Shown here piece by piece: positions 16,260-24,807 of a DNA stretch of 64,000 nt. Position numbers and translations under genes: made by a program. The notes under the pieces are model-generated. The model was given only the letters and a program-made list of their open reading frames with translations. It was not told the DNA's origin and searched no databases. The stretch is from NCBI RefSeq assembly GCF_052119585.1, contig NZ_JBGQOJ010000003.1:1-64000 (forward strand). The letters are read 5' to 3'. Each line of letters begins with the position of its first letter. The stretch's first letter is position 1. This DNA is from JBGQOJ01 sp052119585 (GTDB taxonomy: Bacteria > Pseudomonadota > Alphaproteobacteria > Rhodobacterales > Rhodobacteraceae).

Positions 16260-16662
16260 ATGCATGGCTACGCAAATCCCTTTCGCGGTCCCGGTCTGCC
16301 AACCCACCCGCGCCCTGTCCTTTGGTCAATGCGGGTGCCGTTCAGGCGCTTCTGGCGTAGTGCCCTGCGGCCCATACCATCCCCCTGATCAAGGCCACGG
16401 GCACCGCCGGAGTTGCCGAAGTCTGGGTCAAGGACGAACGCAGCCGCAAGGGTCTTGGTAGCTTCAAGCTGCTCGGGGCCGAGTTTGTCATTGCCCGCGA
16501 CGCAGCTGCAGGCGACGTCAGCACACGCACCTATGTCGCGGCAAGTGCGGGCAATCACGGCATGTCGGTCGCAGCCGGTGCCAGGGTTTTCGGCGCAAGG
16601 GCGGTGATCTATCTGGCGCGAACCGTGCCGGACAGTTTCTTCCAACGCCTGCGCTCATCGGA
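16260..16662 (+). pseudogene. Decayed PLP-dependent dehydratase (eutB/threonine dehydratase-like)
   Basis: An ATG at 16260 opens a frame reading MHGYANPFRGPG, but it stops at about 16386. The homologous sequence continues in another frame, which itself contains a TAG near 16359. From about 16370 that frame reads TIPLIKATGTAG...VWVKDERSRKGLGSFKLLGAEF...ASAGNHGMSVAAGARVFGA. The SFKLLGAEF segment holds the PLP lysine and ASAGNHG the phosphate loop of threonine dehydratase/diaminopropionate ammonia-lyase proteins. The homology ends near 16660. In eut clusters of related bacteria a dehydratase of this kind (EutB) sits beside doeA/doeB, so this is probably its remnant. Confidence 0.8.
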
Positions 16663-16663
16663 C

Positions 16664-16985
16664 ATGCGTCACCGACATCCACACATGGGTCGCCCCCGAT
16701 CTGATGGACGACGGCGTTACTCTGCTTGCAGAAACCCTGACAGAGATAACACCACCGAACGGCCGCATCGGCACCCCATGGGCCCGGAAACACATCTGCG
16801 CATGCCTCTGGCGGATTTCGAACGCGTCAAGGCCCGTGTGCCCGGCCCCTTTACCGATGCGACCGGCACGGTCCGCCGCGTGCGCGAGGTGAAATCCCCC
16901 GCCGAGATTTCACGAATTCGCGCCGCCTGCGACCTTGCCACCCGCGCCTTTGACCATGTGCCGGACTTTGCCCGCGCGGTTGGTC
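16664..16985 (+). pseudogene. Decayed M24 (creatinase/aminopeptidase-like) gene fragment
   Basis: Two frames carry pieces of one M24-type protein. The first reads TWVAPDLMDDGVTLLAETL, and after a frameshift near 16777 the second reads MGPETHLRMPLADFERVK...RRVREVKSPAEISRIRAA. The RRVREVKSPAEI pattern is the usual junction between the N-terminal and catalytic domains in M24 enzymes. The catalytic domain is missing, and the sequence passes directly into the eutA-like remnant. It is clearly distinct from the intact doeA upstream. A deletion must have joined the two. Confidence 0.72.
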
Positions 16986-17401
16986 AAACAAACCGCCGAC
17001 ACCGCGCATGTCACCAACCCGCTGGCCGCTGTGATCGCGGCCTGTCGGGCCCTCAGGGTCCGGCGGATCGGCTTGATCTCGGCCTATATCGCCGATGTTT
17101 CCGCCGCCTTGCGACAGGCGCTGACCGACTGCGGCCTGACCGTGCAGGCTTTCGCGTCCTTAGACGAAGAAACCGAGGCCCGTGTGGCGCGTATTGATCC
17201 CGCCTCTAGTCTTGCCGCGCGTTGCGGATCGGTGCTGATCCGATGATCGAGGCGGTCGTCCTGTCCTGCACCAACCTGAGCGCGCTGGACATCGTCGCGC
17301 AGGCAGAACTGCGATCGGGAAAGCCGCTGATCAGGTCCAATGAAGCCCTGGCCTGGATATGGCCGGACTGCCGCCTTTGCCTGCGGCTTATGGGTGTCTG
17401 A
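16986..17401 (+). pseudogene. Decayed Asp/Glu racemase-like gene (eutA-like)
   Basis: One frame reads TADTAHVTNPLAAVIAACRA...RRIGLISAYIADVS...LDEETEARVARIDP. It is interrupted near 17240, and the C-terminal part resumes in a different frame from 17243 as MIEAVVLSCTNLSALDIV...GKPLIRSNEALAW, ending at 17401. The LSCTNL motif carries the second catalytic Cys region of the Asp/Glu racemase fold, and GKPLIRSNEA is typical of EutA/maleate isomerase-like proteins. The N-terminal portion with the first Cys is gone. Confidence 0.8.
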
Positions 17402-17426
17402 TGCAGCACCGACCCTGATCATCTTA

Positions 17427-17512
17427 CTTCTGCAAATATCCCCGCCGAAGGCAAAATCCTTGAACAAGGATTTTCCGCGCTCCGCGCGGGGTGAGTATTT
17501 GGTCCGAGAAGA
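17427..17512 (+). repeat. Copy of the dispersed hairpin element, with an internal terminator
   Basis: This spacer between the eutA-like remnant and the convergent phosphatase gene contains a perfect 10-base inverted repeat (AAAATCCTTG with CAAGGATTTT, 17453-17474). It is followed by the GCGCTCCGCGC core (17477-17487) and GAGTATTTGG (17493-17502) of the element also found at 41585, 49267 and 57854. The left flank (CAAATATCC) and the right flank are roughly inverted copies. Confidence 0.65.
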
Positions 17513-17516
17513 TGGG

Positions 17517-18188
17517 CTAGAACAAGGTGTGGCGGGTCACGTCCGCAGTGCATGCCAGTTCGAACTCGGGTGCGTAGCCCGCGATCGGTGTGACCTGATA
17601 GCCCCCGGTGAAATAGGCAATGGGAAGGCCCGCGTTGCGCGCCGTCCTATAGTCCGTCTCGCTGTCGCCGACATAAAGGGTGCGCGCGGGATCGGCGGAC
17701 ATCAGGGTCATGCAATGCAGCAAAGGCGCCGCGTCGGGTTTCTTGACGCTCAGGGTATCGCCGCCCACAACGACGGGGAAATAACGCAACAGATCAAGCG
17801 CCTGCATCGCCTCGCGGGCCGGGGCTTCGGGTTTGTTGGTGCACAGACCCAGTTGCACGCCTGCGGATGAAAGCTGCGCCAGCATCTCCGGCACGCCGTC
17901 ATAGGCGCGCGTCAGCACGGTCAGGCGGCTGTTATAGATGACGCGGAAACGGGACAGGATCTTTGCCTCTTCATCCGGCGCGGGGCGTCCGCCCGTGGCG
18001 GTCAGCGCGCGCGCCAGAAGCACCTCTATCCCGCGTCCGATCATCGAGATGATCGTGTCCAGATCCAGTGTCGGCCGGTCGATTTCCGACAGGATCTGCG
18101 CGGTGGCCGCATGGATGTCGGGGGCGCTGTGGATCAGCGTTCCGTCAAGGTCGAAAATCACCGAAGTAAAGGGCATATGCTGTGTCAT
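17517..18188 (-). CDS. gph: HAD-superfamily phosphatase, phosphoglycolate phosphatase-like
   Basis: A 223-residue HAD hydrolase. Motif I is FDLDGTLIHSAPD near residue 12, motif II is around GLCTNKPE, and motif III/IV is in KKPDAAPLL...YVGDSETDY. Helical cap sequences lie between. The length and the DLDGTL...DS signature fit phosphoglycolate phosphatase, but substrate specificity within this group is broad. The ATG at 18188 is preferred because AAGGG lies before it. It is encoded on the minus strand next to the malonate regulator and has no obvious role in that pathway. Confidence 0.8.
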   Translation of the reverse strand: MTQHMPFTSVIFDLDGTLIHSAPDIHAATAQILSEIDRPTLDLDTIISMIGRGIEVLLARALTATGGRPAPDEEAKILSRFRVIYNSRLTVLTRAYDGVPEMLAQLSSAGVQLGLCTNKPEAPAREAMQALDLLRYFPVVVGGDTLSVKKPDAAPLLHCMTLMSADPARTLYVGDSETDYRTARNAGLPIAYFTGGYQVTPIAGYAPEFELACTADVTRHTLF

Positions 18189-18225
18189 GCGGCCCTTATT
18201 CCCTGCAAAAGGAACAGGTGCAAGT

Positions 18226-18894
18226 CTATCCGGCCTTGCGGGCACCGGGCCTTGCATAGCCTGCCATCAGATCGTTGAATTTCTCGCCCTGAATGGCGAC
18301 GTGTTCATGCAGGGCCTCGGCTACCTGATCGGCATTGCCTGCCTCAAGCGCCGCGACGACACGCTTGTGTTCGTCCATAGACTGCGCCATCCGCCCGCGC
18401 ACCCGCAGCTGCATCCTGCGGAACGGTTGCAGGCGTTTGTGCAGGCGCTCTGCCTCGGCCGCCATAAAGCTGTTGCCGCTGGCGTGGTAGATCAGGTGGT
18501 GAAACCGCTCGTTCTCGAAATAGTAGTTGTCGGTGTCGCCCGCCGTGACCGCCGCCTGACAGGCGCGTTCGGTCTGTTTCAGGTCGGCCAGATCGGCATC
18601 GGAAATGCGCCGCGCCGCAAGACGGCCGCACATGGCCTCCAGCCCCGCCATCACCTCGAACATCTCAACCAGCTCGACCAGACCGGGGTGCCGGACAAAG
18701 GCGCCGCGCCGTGGGATCAATTCCACAAGCCCCGAGGCCGCCAGCATTTGAAGGGCCTCGCGCAGGGGTGTGCGCGAAACGCCGAATTTCTCGGACAGGG
18801 TGACCTCGTCCAACCGTTCGCCATCGGCGAAATCACCGACCACGACCATCTGTTCCAGCTTTTCGCGGATGCTGTCTGCACGCCTGAGTTCCAT
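18226..18894 (-). CDS. matR: GntR/FadR-type regulator of the malonate operon (MatR-like)
   Basis: A 222-residue regulator with an N-terminal GntR winged helix (LEQMVVVGDFADGERLDEVTLSEKFGVSRTPLREALQML) and a C-terminal all-helical FCD domain (about 80-210) with the usual His-based metal site (FHHLIYHAS region). It is transcribed divergently from the TRAP-matAB operon, with a perfect palindrome TTGTATACAA in the spacer. MatR of Rhizobium is a FadR-type regulator that controls malonate genes, so the same role is likely here. Confidence 0.87.
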   Translation of the reverse strand: MELRRADSIREKLEQMVVVGDFADGERLDEVTLSEKFGVSRTPLREALQMLAASGLVELIPRRGAFVRHPGLVELVEMFEVMAGLEAMCGRLAARRISDADLADLKQTERACQAAVTAGDTDNYYFENERFHHLIYHASGNSFMAAEAERLHKRLQPFRRMQLRVRGRMAQSMDEHKRVVAALEAGNADQVAEALHEHVAIQGEKFNDLMAGYARPGARKAG

Positions 18895-18940
18895 GCCCTG
18901 ACTATGCGTCCGCCCCGCTTTGAATTCAATCCTGTATTTA

Positions 18941-18950
18941 TTGTATACAA
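18941..18950. promoter_or_regulatory. Perfect palindrome TTGTATACAA, likely MatR operator
   Basis: A ten-base perfect palindrome of the type bound by FadR-subfamily GntR proteins lies between matR and the TRAP operon. It resembles the TTGTA/TACA inverted repeat I recall for MatR of Rhizobium. The TTGTATACAA-GATTATTGA context could also include promoter elements. Confidence 0.65.
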
Positions 18951-19042
18951 GATTATTGACTCTGGATGCACAAACTCTAGTGTTATCGTAGCGTCACGCG
19001 GGCGGGAGACCTGCGTGACAGAATCTTTCAGGGAGGAAAGAA

Positions 19043-20032
19043 ATGAAACGCACCATCATGACTGCCGTGTCGGCCATCGCGGTAACAGCCGCCTTTGCCG
19101 TATCGGCCTCTGCCACCGAACTGCGCCTGTCGCACCAGTGGTCCACCGGCGACGTCCGCCACAAGGTTGCACAAATGGTGGCCGACGATGTCGCCGCCGC
19201 AGGTGTTGACCTGAACATCACGATTTTCCCTTCGGCCTCGCTGTTCAAGGCAACCGAGCAATACAAGCCCCTGTCGCGCGGCCAGCTGGACATGACCGTT
19301 CTGCCCCTGTCCTATGCCGGTGGCCAGCAGCCCGCCTATAACCTGACGCTGATGCCCGGCCTGATCAAGAACCACGATCATGCCGCGCGCATGAACACGT
19401 CACCTTTCATGGCGAAGCTGGAAGAGATCATGGCCGGCGATGATGTCATGGTTCTGGTGCATGGCTATCTTGCGGGCGGCTTTGCCAGCACCAAGGGCTG
19501 CATCACCAAGCCTTCGGATGTCGCAGGTCTGAAAATCCGGGCCGCAGGCAAGGCGTTCGAGCAGATGCTGGCCGCAGCGGGGGCCTCTATCGCCTCTATG
19601 GCCTCCTCCGAGATCTATAACGCCATGCAGACCGGCGTTCTGGATGCGACCAACACGTCGTCCTCGTCGTTTGTGTCCTACCGCGTCTACGAGCAGGTTA
19701 AATGCTATACCCCTGCCAGCGATGTCGCACTGTGGTTCATGTATCAGCCGCTATTGGTGAACAAATCCACCTTTGACGGCCTGACTGCCGATCAGCAGGC
19801 CGCGTTGAAGACTGCTGGCGAAAAGGCACAGGCGTTCTATCTGACAGAAGCGAAACTGGAGGACGACGCCTCTGCCAAGGTCTTTGCCGATGCGGGCGTG
19901 GAAATCGCCAAGATGAGCCCGGAAGAGTTCACCATGTGGCAGGATCTGGCCAAGGAAAGCTCCTACAAGGCCTTCGTCGAAGACCTGCCAAACGGTCAGG
20001 AGCTTCTTGATCTGGCACTGGCCGTCGAATAA
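19043..20032 (+). CDS. TRAP substrate-binding protein, probably malonate-specific
   Basis: A 329-residue periplasmic DctP-family protein with a signal peptide cleaved near ASA (about residue 26). The block LKIRAAGKAFEQMLAAAGASIASM contains the Arg that binds the substrate carboxylate, and YNAMQTGVLDATN is the following family motif. GGAGG lies in front of the ATG. It is the first gene of an operon that continues with the two TRAP membrane subunits, malonyl-CoA decarboxylase and malonyl-CoA synthetase, so malonate is the probable ligand. Confidence 0.9.
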   Translation: MKRTIMTAVSAIAVTAAFAVSASATELRLSHQWSTGDVRHKVAQMVADDVAAAGVDLNITIFPSASLFKATEQYKPLSRGQLDMTVLPLSYAGGQQPAYNLTLMPGLIKNHDHAARMNTSPFMAKLEEIMAGDDVMVLVHGYLAGGFASTKGCITKPSDVAGLKIRAAGKAFEQMLAAAGASIASMASSEIYNAMQTGVLDATNTSSSSFVSYRVYEQVKCYTPASDVALWFMYQPLLVNKSTFDGLTADQQAALKTAGEKAQAFYLTEAKLEDDASAKVFADAGVEIAKMSPEEFTMWQDLAKESSYKAFVEDLPNGQELLDLALAVE

Positions 20033-20045
20033 ATCCGACAGCTTT

Positions 20046-20070
20046 GCGGGCCGCGCGTGACGTGGCCCGC
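20046..20070 (+). terminator. Intra-operon stem-loop after the TRAP binding-protein gene
   Basis: A seven-base stem (GCGGGCC with GGCCCGC) follows the binding-protein gene. Such stem-loops commonly protect or reduce read-through so that the binding protein is made in excess over the membrane subunits. Confidence 0.5.
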
Positions 20071-20107
20071 ACGTCCTGCATTTCACATTCATAAAAGGGC
20101 CAAGAGC

Positions 20108-20656
20108 ATGTCCATTCAAAGCTCTGCCACCGCCTTGCGACCGGGAAACAACCCGTTTCTGAAGGCCGTTGCTGCAATTTCCACACTCTGCGGCTGGGCA
20201 TCGGCCCTGATGATCGTGACTGCGGTTCTGATCACCTGCCAGATGATTTTCATCCGCTTTGTTCTGAACGGATCGACCATTTGGCAGACAGAGGCGGTGA
20301 TCTATCTTGCCATCGCATCGACGCTTGTTGGCCTGCCCTTTGTGCAGTTGCTGCGGGGTCATGTGAATGTCGATCTGTTTCCGATGATGCTGAAGGGGCG
20401 CGCGCGGCGGGCCCTGGCGATAGGCACATCCGTGGTGGCGATCGGGATCATCGGGTTGATGTTCTGGTATGGCTATGACGTCTGGCACGAGGCCTATGCG
20501 CGCGGCTGGACATCGGAAACCGTCTGGGCCGTCCGCCTTTGGATCCCCTATCTGTCCATCCCTGTGGGCTTTGGCCTTTTGTTGCTGCAACTGATCGCCG
20601 ATCTTGTGGCCCTGATCCTGAAAATCGATACGCCCTTTGGGTTGGAGGAAGCATAA
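20108..20656 (+). CDS. TRAP transporter small permease (DctQ), malonate locus
   Basis: A 182-residue membrane protein with four hydrophobic segments (near residues 18-40, 50-70, 95-115 and 140-160) and the DctQ-type segment QMIFIRFVLNGSTIWQTE. The start at 20108 is set by the family N-terminus; the longer frame from 20057 has no ribosome binding site. It ends overlapping the first base of the large permease start. It pairs with DctM to form the Na+-driven translocation unit. Confidence 0.87.
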   Translation: MSIQSSATALRPGNNPFLKAVAAISTLCGWASALMIVTAVLITCQMIFIRFVLNGSTIWQTEAVIYLAIASTLVGLPFVQLLRGHVNVDLFPMMLKGRARRALAIGTSVVAIGIIGLMFWYGYDVWHEAYARGWTSETVWAVRLWIPYLSIPVGFGLLLLQLIADLVALILKIDTPFGLEEA

Positions 20657-21972
20657 TGGACCCGCTTATTCTTGGGGCCCTTGTCGGCCTGTCCACCATC
20701 CTTGTTCTGTTTTCGGGCCTGTCGGTGGCCATGGGGCTGCTGGTCGTTGCCGGTTTCTTTTTGGTGGTTTTCGACGGCACCCGCAGCCTGGAGCTGATGC
20801 CGGAAATCCTGTTCGGTGACCTGAACAATTTCGCCCTGCTGTCGATCCCGATGTTCATCATCATGGGCGCCTCTATCGCCTCGACCCGTGCGGGCGCCGA
20901 TCTTTACGAGGCGCTGGAGCGGTGGTTGACCCGTGTGCCCGGCGGGCTTGTCATCTCTAACCTCGGGGCCTGTGCGCTGTTCGCCGCGATGTCGGGGTCG
21001 TCCCCTGCCACCTGCGCCGCCATCGGCAAGATGGGCATCCCCGAGATGCGCAAACGCGGCTATCCCGACGGCGTCGCTGCGGGGTCTATCGCGGCGGGGG
21101 GCACCCTGGGCATCCTGATCCCGCCATCCGTCACGATGATCGTCTACGGCATCGCCACGGAAACCTCGATCGGCCGTCTGTTTCTGGCAGGTGTCATTCC
21201 GGGCCTGATGCTGGTCGGACTGTTCATGGCATGGGCGATCTATTCGACCTGGCGGTCCGGCGCGGGGGCGGTTCTGTCGCCCGTCACCTATTCCTGGGCA
21301 GAAAAATTCGAGATCCTGCCCCGCGTCATTCCCTTCCTTCTGATCATCGCAGGTGTGCTTTATGCCATGTATGGCGGCATCGCGACGCCATCTGAAACCG
21401 CTGCAGTGGGGGCCGTTCTGTGCGTTGTGATCGCCATGGTGATCTACCGCCTTTATAACCCGCGCAAGCTGTGGGTGATCCTGCGCGACAGCACCAAGGA
21501 ATCGGTGATGATCCTGTTCATCATCGGCGCGGCGGGCGTGTTTTCCTATATGCTGTCGTCGCTTTCCATCACCCAAAGCATTGCGCAGTGGATCGGTACG
21601 CTGGACGTGAACCGCTGGGTGCTGATGGCCGTCATCAACGTGTTTCTGCTGGTCGCGGGGTTCTTTCTGCCCCCTGTTGCCGTGATCCTGATGGCCGCCC
21701 CCATCTTGTTGCCGATCATCACGATCGCGGGGTTTGACCCGATCTGGTTCGCGGTGATCCTGACCATCAACATGGAGGTGGGCCTGATCACTCCGCCCGT
21801 CGGTCTGAACCTTTATGTGATCAACGGCATCGCCCCTGACATTCCGCTGAAAACCATCCTGCTGGGGTCGATGCCCTTTGTGGTTTGCATGTTTGTGGCT
21901 ATAATCCTGCTGTGCTTCTTTCCGGGCATCGCCACATGGCTGCCCGACTATGTGATGGGGGCTGCCCGATGA
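20656..21972 (+). CDS. TRAP transporter large permease (DctM), malonate locus
   Basis: A 438-residue protein with about twelve to fourteen hydrophobic segments. Family motifs include AMSGSSPATCAAIGKMGIPEM and GGTLGILIPPSVTMIVYG, and the C-terminal MEVGLITPPVGLNLYVINGI. It starts on the base at which dctQ ends and its stop overlaps the matA start, so the genes are translationally coupled. GGAGGAA lies before the start. Confidence 0.92.
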   Translation: MDPLILGALVGLSTILVLFSGLSVAMGLLVVAGFFLVVFDGTRSLELMPEILFGDLNNFALLSIPMFIIMGASIASTRAGADLYEALERWLTRVPGGLVISNLGACALFAAMSGSSPATCAAIGKMGIPEMRKRGYPDGVAAGSIAAGGTLGILIPPSVTMIVYGIATETSIGRLFLAGVIPGLMLVGLFMAWAIYSTWRSGAGAVLSPVTYSWAEKFEILPRVIPFLLIIAGVLYAMYGGIATPSETAAVGAVLCVVIAMVIYRLYNPRKLWVILRDSTKESVMILFIIGAAGVFSYMLSSLSITQSIAQWIGTLDVNRWVLMAVINVFLLVAGFFLPPVAVILMAAPILLPIITIAGFDPIWFAVILTINMEVGLITPPVGLNLYVINGIAPDIPLKTILLGSMPFVVCMFVAIILLCFFPGIATWLPDYVMGAAR

Positions 21973-23300
21973 CCCGGTTGACCGACCTTCTGTCCACCCT
22001 GTTCGAACGCCGCTACTTCAGCGAACCGACCAAGGGCCGCCGCCCGATAGAGGCGATGTGCCACGACCTGTTGACCAGCCGTGGCGATGTGTCGGGGATG
22101 CAGTTGGCCCGCATGATCCTTGACCGCTTCGAGGCGCTGGAGGATGCGGGACGGCTGGCGTTCTTTCAATTCCTGACCCGCGATATGGATGTCGATCCTG
22201 CGGCTGTGGCCCAAGCCGCGACAGAGTATGGCGCGGACCGCAACAAAGCGACCTACAGCGCCCTGTTGCGCATCGCCGAGGCCCCGCGACAGGAGCTGGC
22301 GCGCCGCCTGAACCAGGTGCCCGGCGCCACCGCGCGACTGGTGGCCATGCGCACGGATCTGTTGCGCTTTGCCAAAGACGACCCGGCCCTGCTGCGCACC
22401 GATCAGGATTTTCAGCACCTGTTTTCGTCCTGGTTCAATCGCGGGTTTCTGGTGCTGCGCCGGATCAACTGGGACACGCCCGCCAGCGTTTTGGAACGCA
22501 TCATCGCCTACGAAGCCGTTCATGCGATCGACAGTTGGGACGACCTGCGCCGCCGCCTGCAACCCGAAGACCGCCGCTGCTATGCGTTCTTCCACCCAGC
22601 GATGCCCGACGATCCGCTGATTTTCGTCGAGGTCGCGCTTGCCAAGGGTATCCCCGGTTCCATTCAGGCCGTTCTGGCCGAGGAACGCGCGCCGGTGCGG
22701 GCCACGGATGCCGATACGGCGGTCTTCTACTCGATCTCGAATTGCCAGTCGGGGCTTGCCGGAATTTCCTTCGGCAACTCGCTGATCAAACAGGTGGTGG
22801 CCGATCTGTCGCGCGACCTGCCGCATCTGAAGACCTTTGTGACCCTGTCCCCTATTCCCGGCCTTGGCCGCTGGATGGACGGGCAGGACGACGAACGGAT
22901 CACCGCCCTGCGCTATGCCGCACGTCAGGGCGATACGAAAAAACTGACCGCCGAGGCCGACCCGCTGCGCGCCATCGCCGCCCATTACCTGCTGGAGGCC
23001 AAGCGCGACAACGGCCTGCCCGCCGATCCCGTTGCGCGGTTCCATCTGAACAACGGCGCCCTTGTGCACGAGATTCACGCAATGGCCGATACATCCGCCA
23101 ACGGGCTGAACGCATCCTGCGGCGCGATGGTGAATTACCTTTACGATTCTAACCGGATCGAGGAAAATCACGAGGATTTCGCATCGACCCGCAAGGTCGT
23201 TGCCAGCAAGCCGGTTCAGGCGCTGGCCCGCACCGCCCGGACGACAGGAATGACCGCCGCAAAGGCGGGCGACAAGACAAGGACACCAAGCAATGCCTAA
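21969..23300 (+). CDS. matA: Malonyl-CoA decarboxylase
   Basis: A 443-residue cytoplasmic enzyme that converts malonyl-CoA to acetyl-CoA and CO2. The sequence is the MLYCD family throughout, with a helical N-terminal domain (about 1-150) and a C-terminal acyltransferase-like domain containing FYSISNCQSGLAGISFGN and FHLNNGALVHEI, where the catalytic Ser and His are expected. The ATG overlaps the dctM stop, and the end overlaps matB by eight bases. Together with MatB it forms the malonate-to-acetyl-CoA pathway. Confidence 0.93.
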   Translation: MTRLTDLLSTLFERRYFSEPTKGRRPIEAMCHDLLTSRGDVSGMQLARMILDRFEALEDAGRLAFFQFLTRDMDVDPAAVAQAATEYGADRNKATYSALLRIAEAPRQELARRLNQVPGATARLVAMRTDLLRFAKDDPALLRTDQDFQHLFSSWFNRGFLVLRRINWDTPASVLERIIAYEAVHAIDSWDDLRRRLQPEDRRCYAFFHPAMPDDPLIFVEVALAKGIPGSIQAVLAEERAPVRATDADTAVFYSISNCQSGLAGISFGNSLIKQVVADLSRDLPHLKTFVTLSPIPGLGRWMDGQDDERITALRYAARQGDTKKLTAEADPLRAIAAHYLLEAKRDNGLPADPVARFHLNNGALVHEIHAMADTSANGLNASCGAMVNYLYDSNRIEENHEDFASTRKVVASKPVQALARTARTTGMTAAKAGDKTRTPSNA

Positions 23301-24807
23301 TGTGCTGTATGACGCGCTGTTCGGACGCCATTCCGGCAGTCAGGCCCCCTTTCTTCACCTGACGGATGGCAGCACGCTGACCTATGACGCCTTTCTGAAA
23401 CTGGCGGGGCGCTTTGCCCATACCATCACCGACGAGGGCCTTGTTGCGGGCGACCGCCTTGCCGTGCAGATCGAAAAATCACCCGAGGCGCTGGCGATCT
23501 ATGCCGCCTGCGTCCAGACCGGCGTGATCTTTTTGCCGTTGAACACCGGATATATGCCCGAAGAGGTGCAGTATTTCGTCGAGAATTCCGGTGCCAGACT
23601 GCTGATCTGTGACGTTCGCAATGCCGTCGGGCTGACCCCGATTGCGGCAAACGCAGGTGCCGGCCTGATGACGATGAACGCCGACGGTTCGGGCAGCTTT
23701 TCCGCCGTCGCCGTGACCAAGTCCGACCGTTTTGCCACGGTGGACCGCACCGGCGATGACCTTGCCGCGTTCCTCTATACCTCTGGCACCACGGGGCGGT
23801 CCAAGGGGGCGATGCTGACGCAGACCAACCTGTTGTCGAACGCGCAGACGCTGGTGGACTACTGGCGGTTCACATCCCGCGACGTGCTGCTGCATGCCTT
23901 GCCGATCTTCCACACGCACGGGCTGTTTGTGGCGACGAATGTCACCCTGCTGGCGGGCAGCGCGATGATCTTCCTGCCAAAATTCGACCCCGCCGTGATG
24001 ATCGCGCAAATGCCTAAGGCCACGGTGATGATGGGTGTGCCGACGTTCTACACCCGCCTGCTGGACGATCCGGCGTTTACCAAAGAGCTGACCGCGCATA
24101 TGCGCCTGTTCGTGTCGGGCAGTGCGCCACTTTTGTCCGAGACCCATGTGCAATTCGAGGACCGCACCGGCCACCGGATTCTGGAACGCTATGGCATGAC
24201 CGAAACCAACATGAACACCTCTAACCCTTACGACGGCACGCGCCGCGCGGGCACGGTGGGCTTTCCCCTGCCCGGTGTCGAGTTGAAGGTCACGGACCCC
24301 GCCACCGGCGCCACCCTGCCGCAGGGCGAGATCGGCGTGATCGAGGTGCGTGGGCCGAATGTGTTCAAGGGCTACTGGCAGATGCCGGAAAAGACCCGCG
24401 AGGAACTGCGCGAGGACGGGTTCTTTATCACCGGCGATCTGGGGGTGATCGACGATCAGGGCTATGTGCAGATTGTCGGGCGCGGCAAGGATCTGATCAT
24501 TTCGGGCGGCTACAACATCTACCCCAAAGAGGTGGAGCTGATGCTGGACGAGCAGGACTGCGTAATGGAAAGCGCGGTGATCGGCGTGCCGCATCCCGAC
24601 TTTGGCGAAGGCGTGGTGGCGGTTCTGGTGCCATCGAGCGGCAAACAGATCGACACCGACGCGATCATGGCCGACATCAAGCCGCGCATCGCCCGTTTCA
24701 AGCAGCCAAAGCGCATTGTGGTGATGGACGAACTGCCCCGCAACACGATGGGCAAGGTCCAGAAAAACGTGCTGCGGGATATGTTCGCGGACAGCTTTAC
24801 AACGTAA
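23293..24807 (+). CDS. matB: Malonyl-CoA synthetase
   Basis: A 504-residue adenylate-forming ligase that activates malonate with ATP and CoA. Seen are the AMP-binding loop YTSGTTGRSKGAM near residue 160, ERYGMTETNMN near 296, TGDLG near 380 and the C-terminal hinge and lysine in PRNTMGKVQKN. It is translationally coupled to matA. The partner decarboxylase and the TRAP transporter in the same operon favour malonate over other short acids. Confidence 0.93.
   Translation: MPNVLYDALFGRHSGSQAPFLHLTDGSTLTYDAFLKLAGRFAHTITDEGLVAGDRLAVQIEKSPEALAIYAACVQTGVIFLPLNTGYMPEEVQYFVENSGARLLICDVRNAVGLTPIAANAGAGLMTMNADGSGSFSAVAVTKSDRFATVDRTGDDLAAFLYTSGTTGRSKGAMLTQTNLLSNAQTLVDYWRFTSRDVLLHALPIFHTHGLFVATNVTLLAGSAMIFLPKFDPAVMIAQMPKATVMMGVPTFYTRLLDDPAFTKELTAHMRLFVSGSAPLLSETHVQFEDRTGHRILERYGMTETNMNTSNPYDGTRRAGTVGFPLPGVELKVTDPATGATLPQGEIGVIEVRGPNVFKGYWQMPEKTREELREDGFFITGDLGVIDDQGYVQIVGRGKDLIISGGYNIYPKEVELMLDEQDCVMESAVIGVPHPDFGEGVVAVLVPSSGKQIDTDAIMADIKPRIARFKQPKRIVVMDELPRNTMGKVQKNVLRDMFADSFTT

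Noticed and set aside
17427..17512. CRISPR-like repeats or tRNA in the spacer
   Set aside because: The repeated units are dispersed single hairpin elements without regular spacers, and no cloverleaf with CCA-end features was found here or elsewhere in the window.
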